Source: Planctomycetaceae bacterium
GTDB taxonomy: Bacteria > Planctomycetota > Planctomycetia > Pirellulales > Thermoguttaceae
Direction: 5' to 3'
NCBI GenBank assembly: GCA_015062085.1
Contig: SUVI01000096.1
Coordinates: forward strand, 1-16,561
Length of the DNA stretch: 16,561 bases
Under the pieces are notes generated by a model that was not told the DNA's origin, searched no databases, and was given only the letters and a program-made list of their open reading frames with translations. This document shows, piece after piece, positions 1-6,900 of the stretch. Within the stretch, counting starts at the first letter, position 1, and each line of letters opens with the position of its first letter. A program made the position numbers and the translations under genes.

Positions 1-2
1 GA

Positions 3-179
3 CCCCGCCTGGACGGCCTCCTTTCCTGGTACGCGTACCCGATTTCGACGGGTCCGCTCGAAGGTATGAACAACAAAATCAAAACCCTCAAACGTCGATC
101 CTACGGCTTCCGCGACCCAACGTACTTTCGCCTGAAAATCCTCAATATCCATCAAATACGGTACGCACTTGTCGGATGA
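3..179 (+). CDS. ISL3-family transposase, C-terminal end (5' partial)
   Basis: The first frame-3 codons encode about 58 residues and end at a TGA at 177-179; the gene begins outside the window. The stretch reading STGPLEGMNNKIKTLKRRSY followed by GFRDPTYFRLKIL is the conserved C-terminus of ISL3-family DDE transposases (compare the family pattern S-x-G-P-x-E-G-x-N-N-K-I-K-x-x-K-R-x-x-Y-G-(Y/F)-R-D). The Glu of P-L-E-G is at the position of the last acidic catalytic residue of this family. The coding end overlaps the right terminal inverted repeat (161-182), as is usual for compact IS elements. Whether this copy is intact cannot be seen. It shares its terminal repeat with the truncated copy at 1474, so the two are relatives. 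Confidence 0.85.
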   Translation, partial: PRLDGLLSWYAYPISTGPLEGMNNKIKTLKRRSYGFRDPTYFRLKILNIHQIRYALVG

Positions 180-182
180 ACC
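161..182. repeat. Right terminal inverted repeat of ISL3-type element
   Basis: The 22 bases here are the reverse complement of 1474-1495 with 20 of 22 matches. They start GTACGCACTT and end GGATGAACC. The repeat lies over the last codons and stop of the transposase, which fixes the right edge of the element at about position 182. Flanking bases 183-190 (ATTTTTAT) would be the target duplication, but the left end of this same copy is outside the window. Confidence 0.75.
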
Positions 183-253
183 ATTTTTATTTTATCAAGT
201 TCGGGATCGTTTGTCAATATGTTGAGAAAATTCTCAAATTAAAATCGCTTTTT

Positions 254-544
254 CTATTTCTTTGGTCCCCAAGAAGGTTTCCAGACGAATTCGCCGGCCT
301 TGTTGATATAGCCGAATTTCCCCATTAAAGGGAATCCGGCCGAGTCGGTCATCATTACCAGCCCTTCACCTTCCATGCCAACAAGAGCCAATCCATTGCG
401 GAAATTGTACGCGATGCAGAATCGTGGCGGAATAACTACGTTTTCATTTTCGTCCATATATCCGTATTTCCCGGTTTTGGGGTCTTGAAAATAAAACAGA
501 CCTTCCGAGAGCATTCCAACATCTTTGTACTCCTGGCTGGTAGT
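254..544 (-). pseudogene. WG-repeat protein, 3' portion behind an in-frame TAG
   Basis: This is the in-frame continuation of the gene at 545-1384, separated only by the TAG at 545-547. It encodes about 96 residues. The WG-repeat cores are visible as KTGKYGYMDENENVVIPPRF and GKFGYINKAGEF. The first part after the stop (TTSQEYKDVG, then MLSEGLFYFQ) completes the repeat that starts before the stop (IFNEKKG), following the family pattern in which K-K-G-x-x-x-x-x-x-Y-x-x-V-G-x-x-S-E-G-L runs on uninterrupted. The stop codon therefore sits inside a repeat and does not lie between two genes. Internal initiation at the ATG at 512-514 is possible, but the AGGAG-like motif upstream is too far away and better placed for an out-of-frame ATG at 520-522. 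Most likely this is the broken tail of one gene. Confidence 0.7.
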
Positions 545-1384
545 CTATCCTTTTTTCTCATTAAAAATTCTGCAGCCGCCCGTCTGACGGTTCCGAAGCA
601 GGAAATTTTCTCCATCTAACCCATATTCAAAAGTGCAATCGTAAATATTCCCGTTGCGATCCGCGACCCGTTGCACCAGAAGACTTTGACCGGCTTCTTT
701 CGTGTAAACGGTCACCAACGAGGAGTCGCCAATCGGAGAAATCTTATCGAACCGACAGGGGATAACGAGTTTTCCGGACCAATCCATGCACCCCCACTTT
801 CCGTCCTTTTTTATGGGACAAAGGCGTGTTGTCGGTCCCCAGCAGATTTCGTGTTTGCCATGGATCCCGCCATGAAATCCGGCATCTTCGATTTCGTCCA
901 TCAGGATCTTGCCGGTTTTGTCGAGGAAAAGATATTTCCCGTTTTCGTCGCTGACCCACGCTCTTCCACAACTAAAAAACGAGGCACCGGTGTATCGCGG
1001 TTCCACAAGGACGGTCCCGCTTTCGTGCAAAAATCCAACTTTTCCGTTTTTTACGATCGGAATGATTCTGTCGTGATTTGTACAAAATTGTGGAAGGTAG
1101 CAAAAATAGCCGTGAGTATTTCTCTCGTCCATGTCTTCGAGGGATAAATCGTTCGCGATCACTTCCGCCTGACGGAACCGGAATTCCCTGGCAGAGTCTC
1201 TCATTTCCGGCTGCGTATACATGGAGTACTCACAGGGTAACAGCAGGTTTCCGTTCTGGTCGATGAACCCGATCTTTCCGTCCCGCGCAACGGGGAACAC
1301 ATGGCGGTTCTGCTCCGATCCTTCGCACATTGCCACCGAAAACATACCAAAACACACCCCAATAAAATAAACAAAGAATTTCAT
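545..1384 (-). CDS. Secreted WG-repeat protein (main portion, 279 aa)
   Basis: The start at 1384 is set by a strong AAAGGAGG Shine-Dalgarno six bases upstream; the longer reading from 1429 lacks one. The N-terminus (MKFFVYFIGVCFGMFSVAMC, then EGSEQN) is a signal peptide of about 20 residues; Cys20 follows V-A-M, a poor lipobox, so export is likelier than lipidation. The rest consists of WG (KWG) repeats: ARDGKIGFIDQNG near 33, KNGKVGFLHESG near 112, ENGKYLFLDKTG near 147 and KDGKWGCMDWSG near 193. WG repeats form beta-rich, probably protein-binding surfaces; no enzymatic role is known for them. The frame stops at TAG 545-547 in mid-repeat and continues open to 254. The gene is sandwiched between two ISL3 ends, so this patch may have been rearranged or acquired. 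No convincing promoter is seen between 1385 and 1473. Confidence 0.75.
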   Translation of the reverse strand: MKFFVYFIGVCFGMFSVAMCEGSEQNRHVFPVARDGKIGFIDQNGNLLLPCEYSMYTQPEMRDSAREFRFRQAEVIANDLSLEDMDERNTHGYFCYLPQFCTNHDRIIPIVKNGKVGFLHESGTVLVEPRYTGASFFSCGRAWVSDENGKYLFLDKTGKILMDEIEDAGFHGGIHGKHEICWGPTTRLCPIKKDGKWGCMDWSGKLVIPCRFDKISPIGDSSLVTVYTKEAGQSLLVQRVADRNGNIYDCTFEYGLDGENFLLRNRQTGGCRIFNEKKG

Positions 1385-1473
1385 TTTATCCTCCTTTGAA
1401 GTCCCAATGTTTTCTCTGCCGGCAAGCACCTACAGGAAAATTCGTTGAAGTTTAGCTCCATCAATTGTTTTAC

Positions 1474-1495
1474 GGTTCATCCGGCAACTGCGTAC
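1474..1495. repeat. Left terminal inverted repeat of truncated ISL3 element
   Basis: The sequence begins GGTTCATCCG and ends TGCGTAC. It matches the reverse complement of 161-182 at 20 of 22 positions. It lies about 80 bases before the transposase start and just upstream of a promoter-like pair, as expected for a left IS end. No partner right end is found downstream. Confidence 0.75.
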
Positions 1496-1504
1496 CGGGG
1501 GTAG

Positions 1505-1533
1505 TTGAAAAAAGACATGGTATCTGATAGAAT
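1505..1533 (+). promoter_or_regulatory. Sigma70-like promoter of the ISL3 transposase
   Basis: TTGAAA at 1505-1510 and TAGAAT at 1528-1533 are separated by exactly 17 bases. They sit just inside the IS left end and 40 bases before the transposase ATG. Confidence 0.6.
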
Positions 1534-1573
1534 AGAAAAATCAAAACAAAACCAAAACTCTATCGGAGGAACC

Positions 1574-2018
1574 ATGTCTGCTGCTATTTTATACCATGTT
1601 CAAGGAATCCGCAAGTACGCCCTCCGAAAAATTTCCATAAAAAAGGATATTTTTATCTTTGAATGTTTTTGGAGGCATCCGGAGGAGTTAAAATGCGCAG
1701 GATGCAGAAGCGAAAACGTTCGTAGGAAGGGGACGAAAATGCGCATTTTCGCCGGCGTATACGAAAGCGGTCCGGGAGGATCTTCCGAATTCTGTACTTA
1801 TATGCGACCGATTTCATATCATGCAGATGCTGCATCGGACGATCACGGACTGTCGACGCACGATCTATCGCAAATTACCGGACGAAACCGCCCGCCGAGC
1901 CATTAAGGGAAACCGATTTGTTTTGCTAAAAAGACGCTCCGGCCTTGACCCGGCACAACGCGAACCGGAACGTCTTGAAAAAGCCTTGAATCTGAATTCG
2001 TATTATACAAGAGTCTGA
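1574..2018 (+). pseudogene. ISL3-family transposase, internally deleted and frameshifted
   Basis: The ATG at 1574 follows GGAGGA with good spacing. The first frame gives the ISL3 N-terminus with its zinc-binding start: ELKCAGCRSENVRRKGTKMRIF, a C-x-x-C pair followed by the usual V-x-R-K-G-T. At about 1745 the frame changes. The next frame reads SPAYTKAVREDLPNSVLICD and then RFHIMQML, the mid-protein part of ISL3 transposases around the second catalytic Asp (D-R-F-H). It ends GNRFVLLKRRSGLD...ERLEKALNLN and a stop at 2016-2018. About 150 or more residues between the zinc finger and the S-P-A-Y segment are missing, as is the C-terminal third. The protein cannot be active; the fragment marks a past insertion. 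Confidence 0.8.
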
Positions 2019-2050
2019 GAGGGAAACGATTTCCAAAATGTTTCCCTCTC
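2017..2050. terminator. Perfect 11-bp inverted repeat, terminator-like
   Basis: GAGAGGGAAAC (2017-2027) and GTTTCCCTCTC (2040-2050) pair perfectly around a 12-base loop. No T-run follows on either strand, so intrinsic termination is uncertain; it may be a fossil of the insertion or a recombination scar at the truncated IS end. Confidence 0.4.
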
Positions 2051-2110
2051 ACGGCCGTAACGGATCGCGCGTGAAACCTTTAGCCCAAAATCTTACGCCG
2101 GGAATTTTAC

Positions 2111-2256
2111 CACTGAGTACACAGAATTTTAAACACGAAAAGCACAAAAAAACGAATCACACGCAATGTTTTTAAAAATTTTTTAAAAATTCATTTCGAG
2201 TTTTTTTCGTGTTTTCCGTGAAATTCGTGTCAGGACACGTTCTCTGTGCCTTTTTT
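2111..2256. repeat. AT-rich imperfect palindromic intergenic repeat
   Basis: The left arm has CACTGAGTACACAGAA and CACGAAAAGCACAAAAAAAC. The right arm, read in reverse complement, has GGCACAGAGAACG and CACGGAAAACACGAAAAAAA. The two arms meet at a TTTTTAAAAATTTTTTAAAA core. A T6 run follows the right arm (2251-2256). Together this is a long imperfect inverted repeat of about 140 bases. It lies downstream of the minus-strand exonuclease gene, where it could act as a transcription end or be a dispersed intergenic element. No coding potential is seen from 2019 to 2293. Confidence 0.5.
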
Positions 2257-2293
2257 CCTCTCTGGATAGGTACGCATATTCCGGAAGATCTTT

Positions 2294-3313
2294 CTATTGG
2301 GACTCTTTGATCCCGCGGAAGATCGGTACGCGCATGGAGTTTTTGCTGTCCGAAAACTCGGCATCTTCCGGGATCGAGGCTAAAATCGATTTCATGATGC
2401 CGTATTTGGCGTCAATATCGTCGGCATAGTGGATCAGGAGCGATTCCGGAGTCATGTTCGTCTTGGGCGCTCCCCATTCCGGAAGACGCTGGTGCGAGAG
2501 GATCGTGTGTTCCAGGCGCAGCTGAAGTTCATGATCGAGTTGAAATTCCGGATCTTTCTGCTTCAATTCCGCCGCAGCATCCCGCACATAGTCACGTCCT
2601 ATGACGATGTGACCGATGAGATTCCCCTCGGGCGTGTACTCGAAACCGGCCGCGGTCTGACGCAATTCGCGCAATTTACCGATGTCGTGCAGCGCAGCTC
2701 CGCAGGCAGCGACGCTGATGTTCAGCGGCGGGTCCATTTCCGGGTAGATCTCGGCGTAGCGGTGTGCGAGCGTGACGGCATTCCAGAGTACGTTCCGCGT
2801 ATGCTCGAGCAATCCGCCGATGTGCGCATGGTGTTTCCCCATGGCTGCGGAGGAGGTGAGGATCGCTTCTCGGTACGTCTCAAAAATGTGCCGAGTCAGA
2901 CGAAGAAGGCCTGGGTCGCTGACGTTCTGTTCCAGCATCTCCAGAATGTCGGCGTACATTTGCTCCGAAGAAAAACGGCTTTTCGGCATGCCCATGTCCG
3001 GATCGTAACCATCTTTTTGGTCCGCTTCGCATGCTTCGCGTATCCGCCGGATGTCGAGCCGTCCGCCGTATCTGTCCTCAACATAAAACGCGCGGATCTT
3101 GTAGTGGCCGCCGACCTGCCATTCCTGATCGCATTTGGAAAAGAGCGACGTATTTTCCCAGATCGGAAATGCGATCTCCCGCGTCTCGTCCCGAAACGCG
3201 ACGCGCCAATACGGTTTCCCTCCGGAGGTGAGGGCTTTTTCGCGAACAGACAATACGACGAAGGCGTCTGCTTCGACTCCTTCCTCAAGATCAGTCAGTT
3301 TCAAAATTTCCAT
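2294..3313 (-). CDS. yhaM: YhaM-family OB/HD-domain 3'-5' exonuclease
   Basis: The 339 residues match the architecture of YhaM-type exoribonucleases (about 314 aa in Bacillus). An N-terminal OB-fold nucleic-acid-binding domain covers about 1-100 (TSGGKPYWRVAFRD, then GGHYKIRAFYVEDRYGGRLD). An HD metal-dependent phosphohydrolase domain covers about 150-310. The metal-binding and catalytic pattern is visible: H161-H162-A-H164, E170-H171-T, L208-H209-D210-I-G-K, G234-H235, S273-H274-Q and A-D298-D299. Family members degrade RNA, and also DNA in vitro, from the 3' end in the cytoplasm. The start is supported by AAAGGAAAG ahead of the ATG at 3311-3313. It is transcribed away from the FGE fragment, whose terminator lies at 3402-3426. 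The family call is firm; the exact substrate is not known. Confidence 0.88.
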   Translation of the reverse strand: MEILKLTDLEEGVEADAFVVLSVREKALTSGGKPYWRVAFRDETREIAFPIWENTSLFSKCDQEWQVGGHYKIRAFYVEDRYGGRLDIRRIREACEADQKDGYDPDMGMPKSRFSSEQMYADILEMLEQNVSDPGLLRLTRHIFETYREAILTSSAAMGKHHAHIGGLLEHTRNVLWNAVTLAHRYAEIYPEMDPPLNISVAACGAALHDIGKLRELRQTAAGFEYTPEGNLIGHIVIGRDYVRDAAAELKQKDPEFQLDHELQLRLEHTILSHQRLPEWGAPKTNMTPESLLIHYADDIDAKYGIMKSILASIPEDAEFSDSKNSMRVPIFRGIKESQ

Positions 3314-3401
3314 ACGCTTTCCTTTTTCTTTTGGAACCGTGAATGCCTGAAACTTGCTCCCTCTTCCTTCGCATCCGGAATTTACTTAATTTTTGCGCAA
3401 T

Positions 3402-3426
3402 AAAAATTCCGGGGCGCTGCCCCGGA
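3402..3426 (-). terminator. Rho-independent terminator after kinase/FGE region
   Basis: Read on the minus strand, TCCGGGGC, loop AGC and GCCCCGGA form an 8-bp GC-rich hairpin followed by ATTTTTA. It is about 80 bases past the FGE fragment stop and would end transcription of that fragment and of the kinase. Confidence 0.75.
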
Positions 3427-3454
3427 CCCCGAGGACATTCTGCTGGACTTGTTT

Positions 3455-3469
3455 GGCGGCGAAGCCGCC
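3455..3469. repeat. GC-rich mini-hairpin 3' of the putative DGR variable region
   Basis: GGCGGC-GAA-GCCGCC is a perfect 6-bp stem with a three-base loop. Its core GCGAAGC is a heptamer known to form an exceptionally stable DNA mini-hairpin. It is 36 bases past the stop of the FGE fragment. In characterised DGRs such as the Bordetella phage system, a short DNA hairpin or cruciform just 3' of the variable region promotes target recognition. The parallel is inference. Confidence 0.5.
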
Positions 3470-3505
3470 TCGCCCTCGCGCTGCCGACGCCTACCGCGCT
3501 ACGCT

Positions 3506-3904
3506 CTATTCCTCCGGGACTGGACTGGCCAAAACTGGGCGGAAGCCAAGGTAGCCGATCCGAACGTCCGGCGCATCCCCGCACCGGTGCGCGGAGCGAC
3601 AGTGCCGGGCGAAGTCGTCCCAGCTGCCACCGCGGTCGACCCGGTTCGAGCCGCTAGAAGGGCCTGTCGGGTCGCTCGTTGGCGACGCAGAATAGTCACC
3701 GGACCAGTCCTGGCACCACTCATACACATTACCGTGCATGTCGTAAAGACCCCACGCATTCGGCTTCTTTTGGCCTACTGGATGAGTACTGCCTGTGCCC
3801 GAATCTTCATCATACCAGCCCATCTCACCAAGATCCCCAGCATACGCGCCCGTCGTACCCGCACGGCACGCATACTCCCACTGCGCCTCCGCATGAAAAA
3901 AACG
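3506..3904 (-). pseudogene. Orphan C-terminal half of FGE/SUMF1-like (C-type-lectin-fold) protein with DGR-type variable end
   Basis: The open frame from 3904 encodes about 132 residues. It starts in mid-domain ([20 protein letters not shown]) and continues with GMGWYDED-like, [20 protein letters not shown] and [15 protein letters not shown] to YLGFRPVLA. These are the conserved second-half motifs of FGE-sulfatase domains. The usual first half (about 120 residues or more, including the N-terminal signature and R-L-P-T-E) is absent. Upstream in frame there is a TAA at 3905-3907; the first in-frame ATG is at 3821-3823 and would give 105 residues. The kinase stop is only 13 bases before the open frame begins. 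The fragment would join the kinase frame if the T7 run at 3896-3902 were one base shorter, apart from the kinase TAG. The Cys pair that catalyses formylglycine formation in true FGEs is not conserved, as in FGE-like ligand-binding proteins. It may be a degraded gene, or a downstream cistron that is still translated. Confidence 0.75.
3536..3643 (-). other. Putative DGR variable region (VR)
   Basis: Read on the minus strand, the segment encodes [18 protein letters not shown] and continues [18 protein letters not shown]. Twelve codons hold non-consensus residues: at 3635-3637, 3617-3619, 3614-3616, 3611-3613, 3602-3604, 3587-3589, 3581-3583, 3575-3577, 3563-3565, 3557-3559, 3554-3556 and 3551-3553. 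They are GAC, GAC, GAC, TTC, CAC, CAC, TGC, GAT, GTT, ATC, GGC and TAC. Every one ends in C or T and can be derived from AAC or AAT by changing only the two A positions. The scaffold between them (RGGSW, CRSA, PD, LGFRP) is the invariant FGE core. This is the known appearance of DGR-diversified C-type-lectin ends. The template repeat has not been seen, so the call is inference. Confidence 0.65.
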
Positions 3905-3917
3905 TTACCCCAGACCG

Positions 3918-6900
3918 CTACTCTGCCTCAAAATCGATTCCCTCCTTCTTCGTATACCTCTCTGCCTCCGACCCCGCCTTCCCGCAGATCGTGAGGCTAT
4001 CGCAGCCAAAGAACGCGTCCTCTCCAATGCTCGTCACGCTGTCGGGGATCGTCACCGACGTGAGGCTCGTGCAGCCGCAGAACGCGGAATCTCCAATGCT
4101 CGTCACGCTGTCGGGGATCGTCACCGACGTGAGGCTGGTGCACAAGTAGAACGCTTCCTTTCCAATGCTCGTCACGCTGTCGGGGATCGTCACCGACGTG
4201 AGGCTCTCGCAGGAGCTGAACGCGGAATTTCCAATGCTCGTCACGCTGTCGGGGATCGTCACCGACGTGAGGCTCTTGCAATTGGCGAACGCTTCCTCTC
4301 CAATGCTCGTCACGCCGTTGGGGATCGTCACCGATGTGAGGCTGTGGCAGCCGCAGAACGCGCGATCTCCAATGCTCGTCACGCTGTTGGGGATCGTCAC
4401 CGACGTGAGGCTCTTGCACAAGCGGAACGCGGAATTTCCAATGCTCGTCACGCTGTCGGGGATCGTCACCGACGTGAGGCTCTCGCACCAGCTGAACGCT
4501 TCATTTCCAATGCTCGTCACGCTGTCGGGGATGGTGTATTTGGTGAGGTACTTGCCTTTCGGGAACTGAAGGAGCGTTTTGCCGTCGGCGGTGAACAGGA
4601 TACCGTCCTCGCTCTTGAAATGCGTATTGCCCGCGGAGACAAGGATCTCGGTCAGTTCATCGCACCCGGCAAATGAACCGCCGCCAATGCTCGTGACGCT
4701 GTTGGGGATCGTCACCGACGTGAGGCTGGAGCAGTAGTAGAATGCGCTATCTCCAATGCTCGTAACACTTTCTGGAATCGTCACCGACGTGAGACTATCA
4801 CAACCGAGGAACGCTTGCGTGTCAATACTTGTCACACTTTCAGGAAGATCGACGGATGCGAGTTTGTCGCAACCAGAAAATGCGCGAGTGCCTATGCTCG
4901 TCACGCTGTCGGGAATCGTCACAAAGGTAAGTTTTTCGTATCCCTTAAATGCTTCTTCTCCAATATGTGTCACGCCGTAGGGAATGTCTATGGTTTCGGC
5001 ATCGCCGGTGTATTTGGTGATGGTAACGGAGTCGTCAGAAATTTCGTATTCAAATTTTCCGTCGAGCTGTTTTTTCAATTCATCGATAATCAAAGCCAGA
5101 TTAACTTCCTGAAATTTAATCCCATCCTCTTTTGCATATCTCTCTGCCTCTGAACCAACTTTGCCAATGATTACAAAATCTTCATGGCAATCAGTAAACG
5201 CCCCGTCCCCAATACTTATTACGCTGGGAGGGATCATCACAGATGTCAGGTTGGTACATCCGCCGAAAGCATGTTTACCAATGCTCGTTACGCTATTGGA
5301 AATCATTACGGATGTGAGGTCTGAACACAAGCCGAACGCCCCATCTCCAATAGTCGTTACACCGGGAGAAATCGTTACTGATGTAAGGGAATTATGAAAG
5401 GAAAATGCATCTACTTCAATGCTTGTCACTCCTTCGGGAACTATGTATTCAGTAAAAGGACTGCCTCCTGTCGTAGCCTTAATAATTGTTTTACCATCAG
5501 CGGTAAATAAGGTGCTGTTTATACTCTTAAAATGAGTATTTTCCGAAGAGACAATAATCTCTACCAATGTTTCACAAACTCCAAATGCATTTCTTCCAAT
5601 ATTGGTAACACTAGCTGGAATCGTCACAAATTTGAGGCCAAAACTACCATGAAACGCTTCCTCTCCAATGCTTGTTACGCCGTCGGGGATTTCAACGGTC
5701 TCTGTTTCTGGGGCATGGAGGTATTTGGTGATCGTAACGGAATTGTCAGATATTTCATATTCAAACTTACCGTCAAGCCGTTTTTTAAGTTTATCGATTT
5801 TGGCCTGTGCCTCCTGTTTTGCTGTTGCTTCAGCTTCAGCCTCCGCCTTTTCCTGCGCTTCTTTCTCTGCCTTCGCGAGTGCCGCGGCCTCGGCCTTTCG
5901 GCTGGCTTCCGCGTCCGCTTCTGCTTTCAGGCGGGCAGCTTCAGAGACGCGGAGCTGCTCCTCGATCAACGAGACTTCCGAGGACGGGCTCGGTTCTATT
6001 TCTTTCAACGTTTCACTATTTCTGCTGAAAAATACCGTGCAGAACAAAAGTACAAAAACCAAAATCGCCGCGATCCCCCATAACGGCGCGTTTGATTTCG
6101 ATTGCACTTGGGAAGTCGGTTTTGAGAACGAAACCGGGGCCTTCAAAGCGTCAAGGAACTCAACACACGACTCAAATCGGTCTTTCGGCTCAAAGGAAAG
6201 TGCGCGGGTGAGGGCGGCGTTGACGTGGGGGGCGAATTGCAGGGATTGCGGTTTGAAAAGCAGTTTCTGACGAGAAATTGCCACCACGTTCCCCGAAAAC
6301 GGAAGCGAGCCGGTCAGCATTTCGTAGAGGGTCATTGCCAGCGCGTACTGGTCCGTGCGGGCATTTTGGCGTTCGCCTTCCATCTGCTCCGGGGCCATGT
6401 ACCGCGGCGTGCCGGATGAGGAATGGGCCATCGTATCGGTCCGGCTGAACGACTGCGTGTTGGACGTCACGTTTTCCGGCCGAATGCGCGCGGCGATGCC
6501 GAAATCGATCAAAACCGGCGTTTTGCCCATAATCATGATATTCTGCGGCTTCACATCGCGGTGGAGGATGCCGTTTCGGTGCGCAAGGTCAAGAGCCGCG
6601 GCAAGAGGGCGGAAAATCGGAAGGAGTTTTTTGAGCGGAAGTCCATTTTCATGTCCCGGCTGCCTTTTGAACCAGTCCCACAAAGTCCCGCCGTCCGCGT
6701 ACTTCATGACAAGAAAGTCGCCAAAATTCGGGTCGACGTACCGGCCCAGAAGCGGGCAGATGCTCGAGTGATTCAGATTTTTCGTGAGGTCAAACACACG
6801 CCGGACTTCCTTCAATGCGTTTTCATTTCCGCGGAGTTCCTGCGTCAGGATCTTCAGCACGACGCGCTGGCTCACCTCGTTTTCCACGAGTTCCTCCGCC

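Larger units (their letters stand above)
1474..2010 (+). mobile_element. Degraded ISL3-family insertion sequence (left end plus gene fragments)
   Basis: The element keeps its left inverted repeat (1474-1495), promoter (1505-1533), ribosome-binding site and the first part of the transposase. It then has an internal deletion with a frame change near 1745 and loses everything after about 2010, including the DDE C-terminus and right inverted repeat. It is the same orientation and family as the copy ending at 182. The right boundary is approximate: homology to the transposase stops around the residues ERLEKALNLN. Confidence 0.75.

Noticed and set aside
671..1147. Plus-strand ORF opposite the WG gene
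   Set aside because: It is antisense to a gene with a signal peptide, WG repeats and a strong ribosome-binding site; its own product has no recognisable features.
2429..3403. 324-codon plus-strand ORF opposite the YhaM gene
   Set aside because: It is a mirror of a well-conserved HD-domain gene; its product shows no domain.
3890..3920. Programmed frameshift joining the kinase and FGE fragment at the T7 run
   Set aside because: The kinase frame ends in TAG before the T7 run, so ribosomes would have to read through the stop and then shift; the FGE frame also has a TAA at 3905-3907. A scar is simpler.
3997..4488. Open frames on both strands through the LRR repeats (e.g. 3997-4488 minus, 4165-4569 plus)
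   Set aside because: A 69-bp unit is a multiple of three, so any frame that is open in one unit is open in all. These are shadows of the kinase/LRR gene and have no ribosome-binding sites.
3987..4541. Possible CRISPR array (regular repeats with variable parts)
   Set aside because: The variable parts are about 9-25 bases within a coding frame, the repeat is not palindromic in CRISPR fashion, and the units translate to perfect LRR_5 repeats.
5668..6270. Ser/Ala-rich plus-strand ORF
   Set aside because: It is antisense to the Ala/Glu coiled-coil part of the kinase; its low complexity follows from that.
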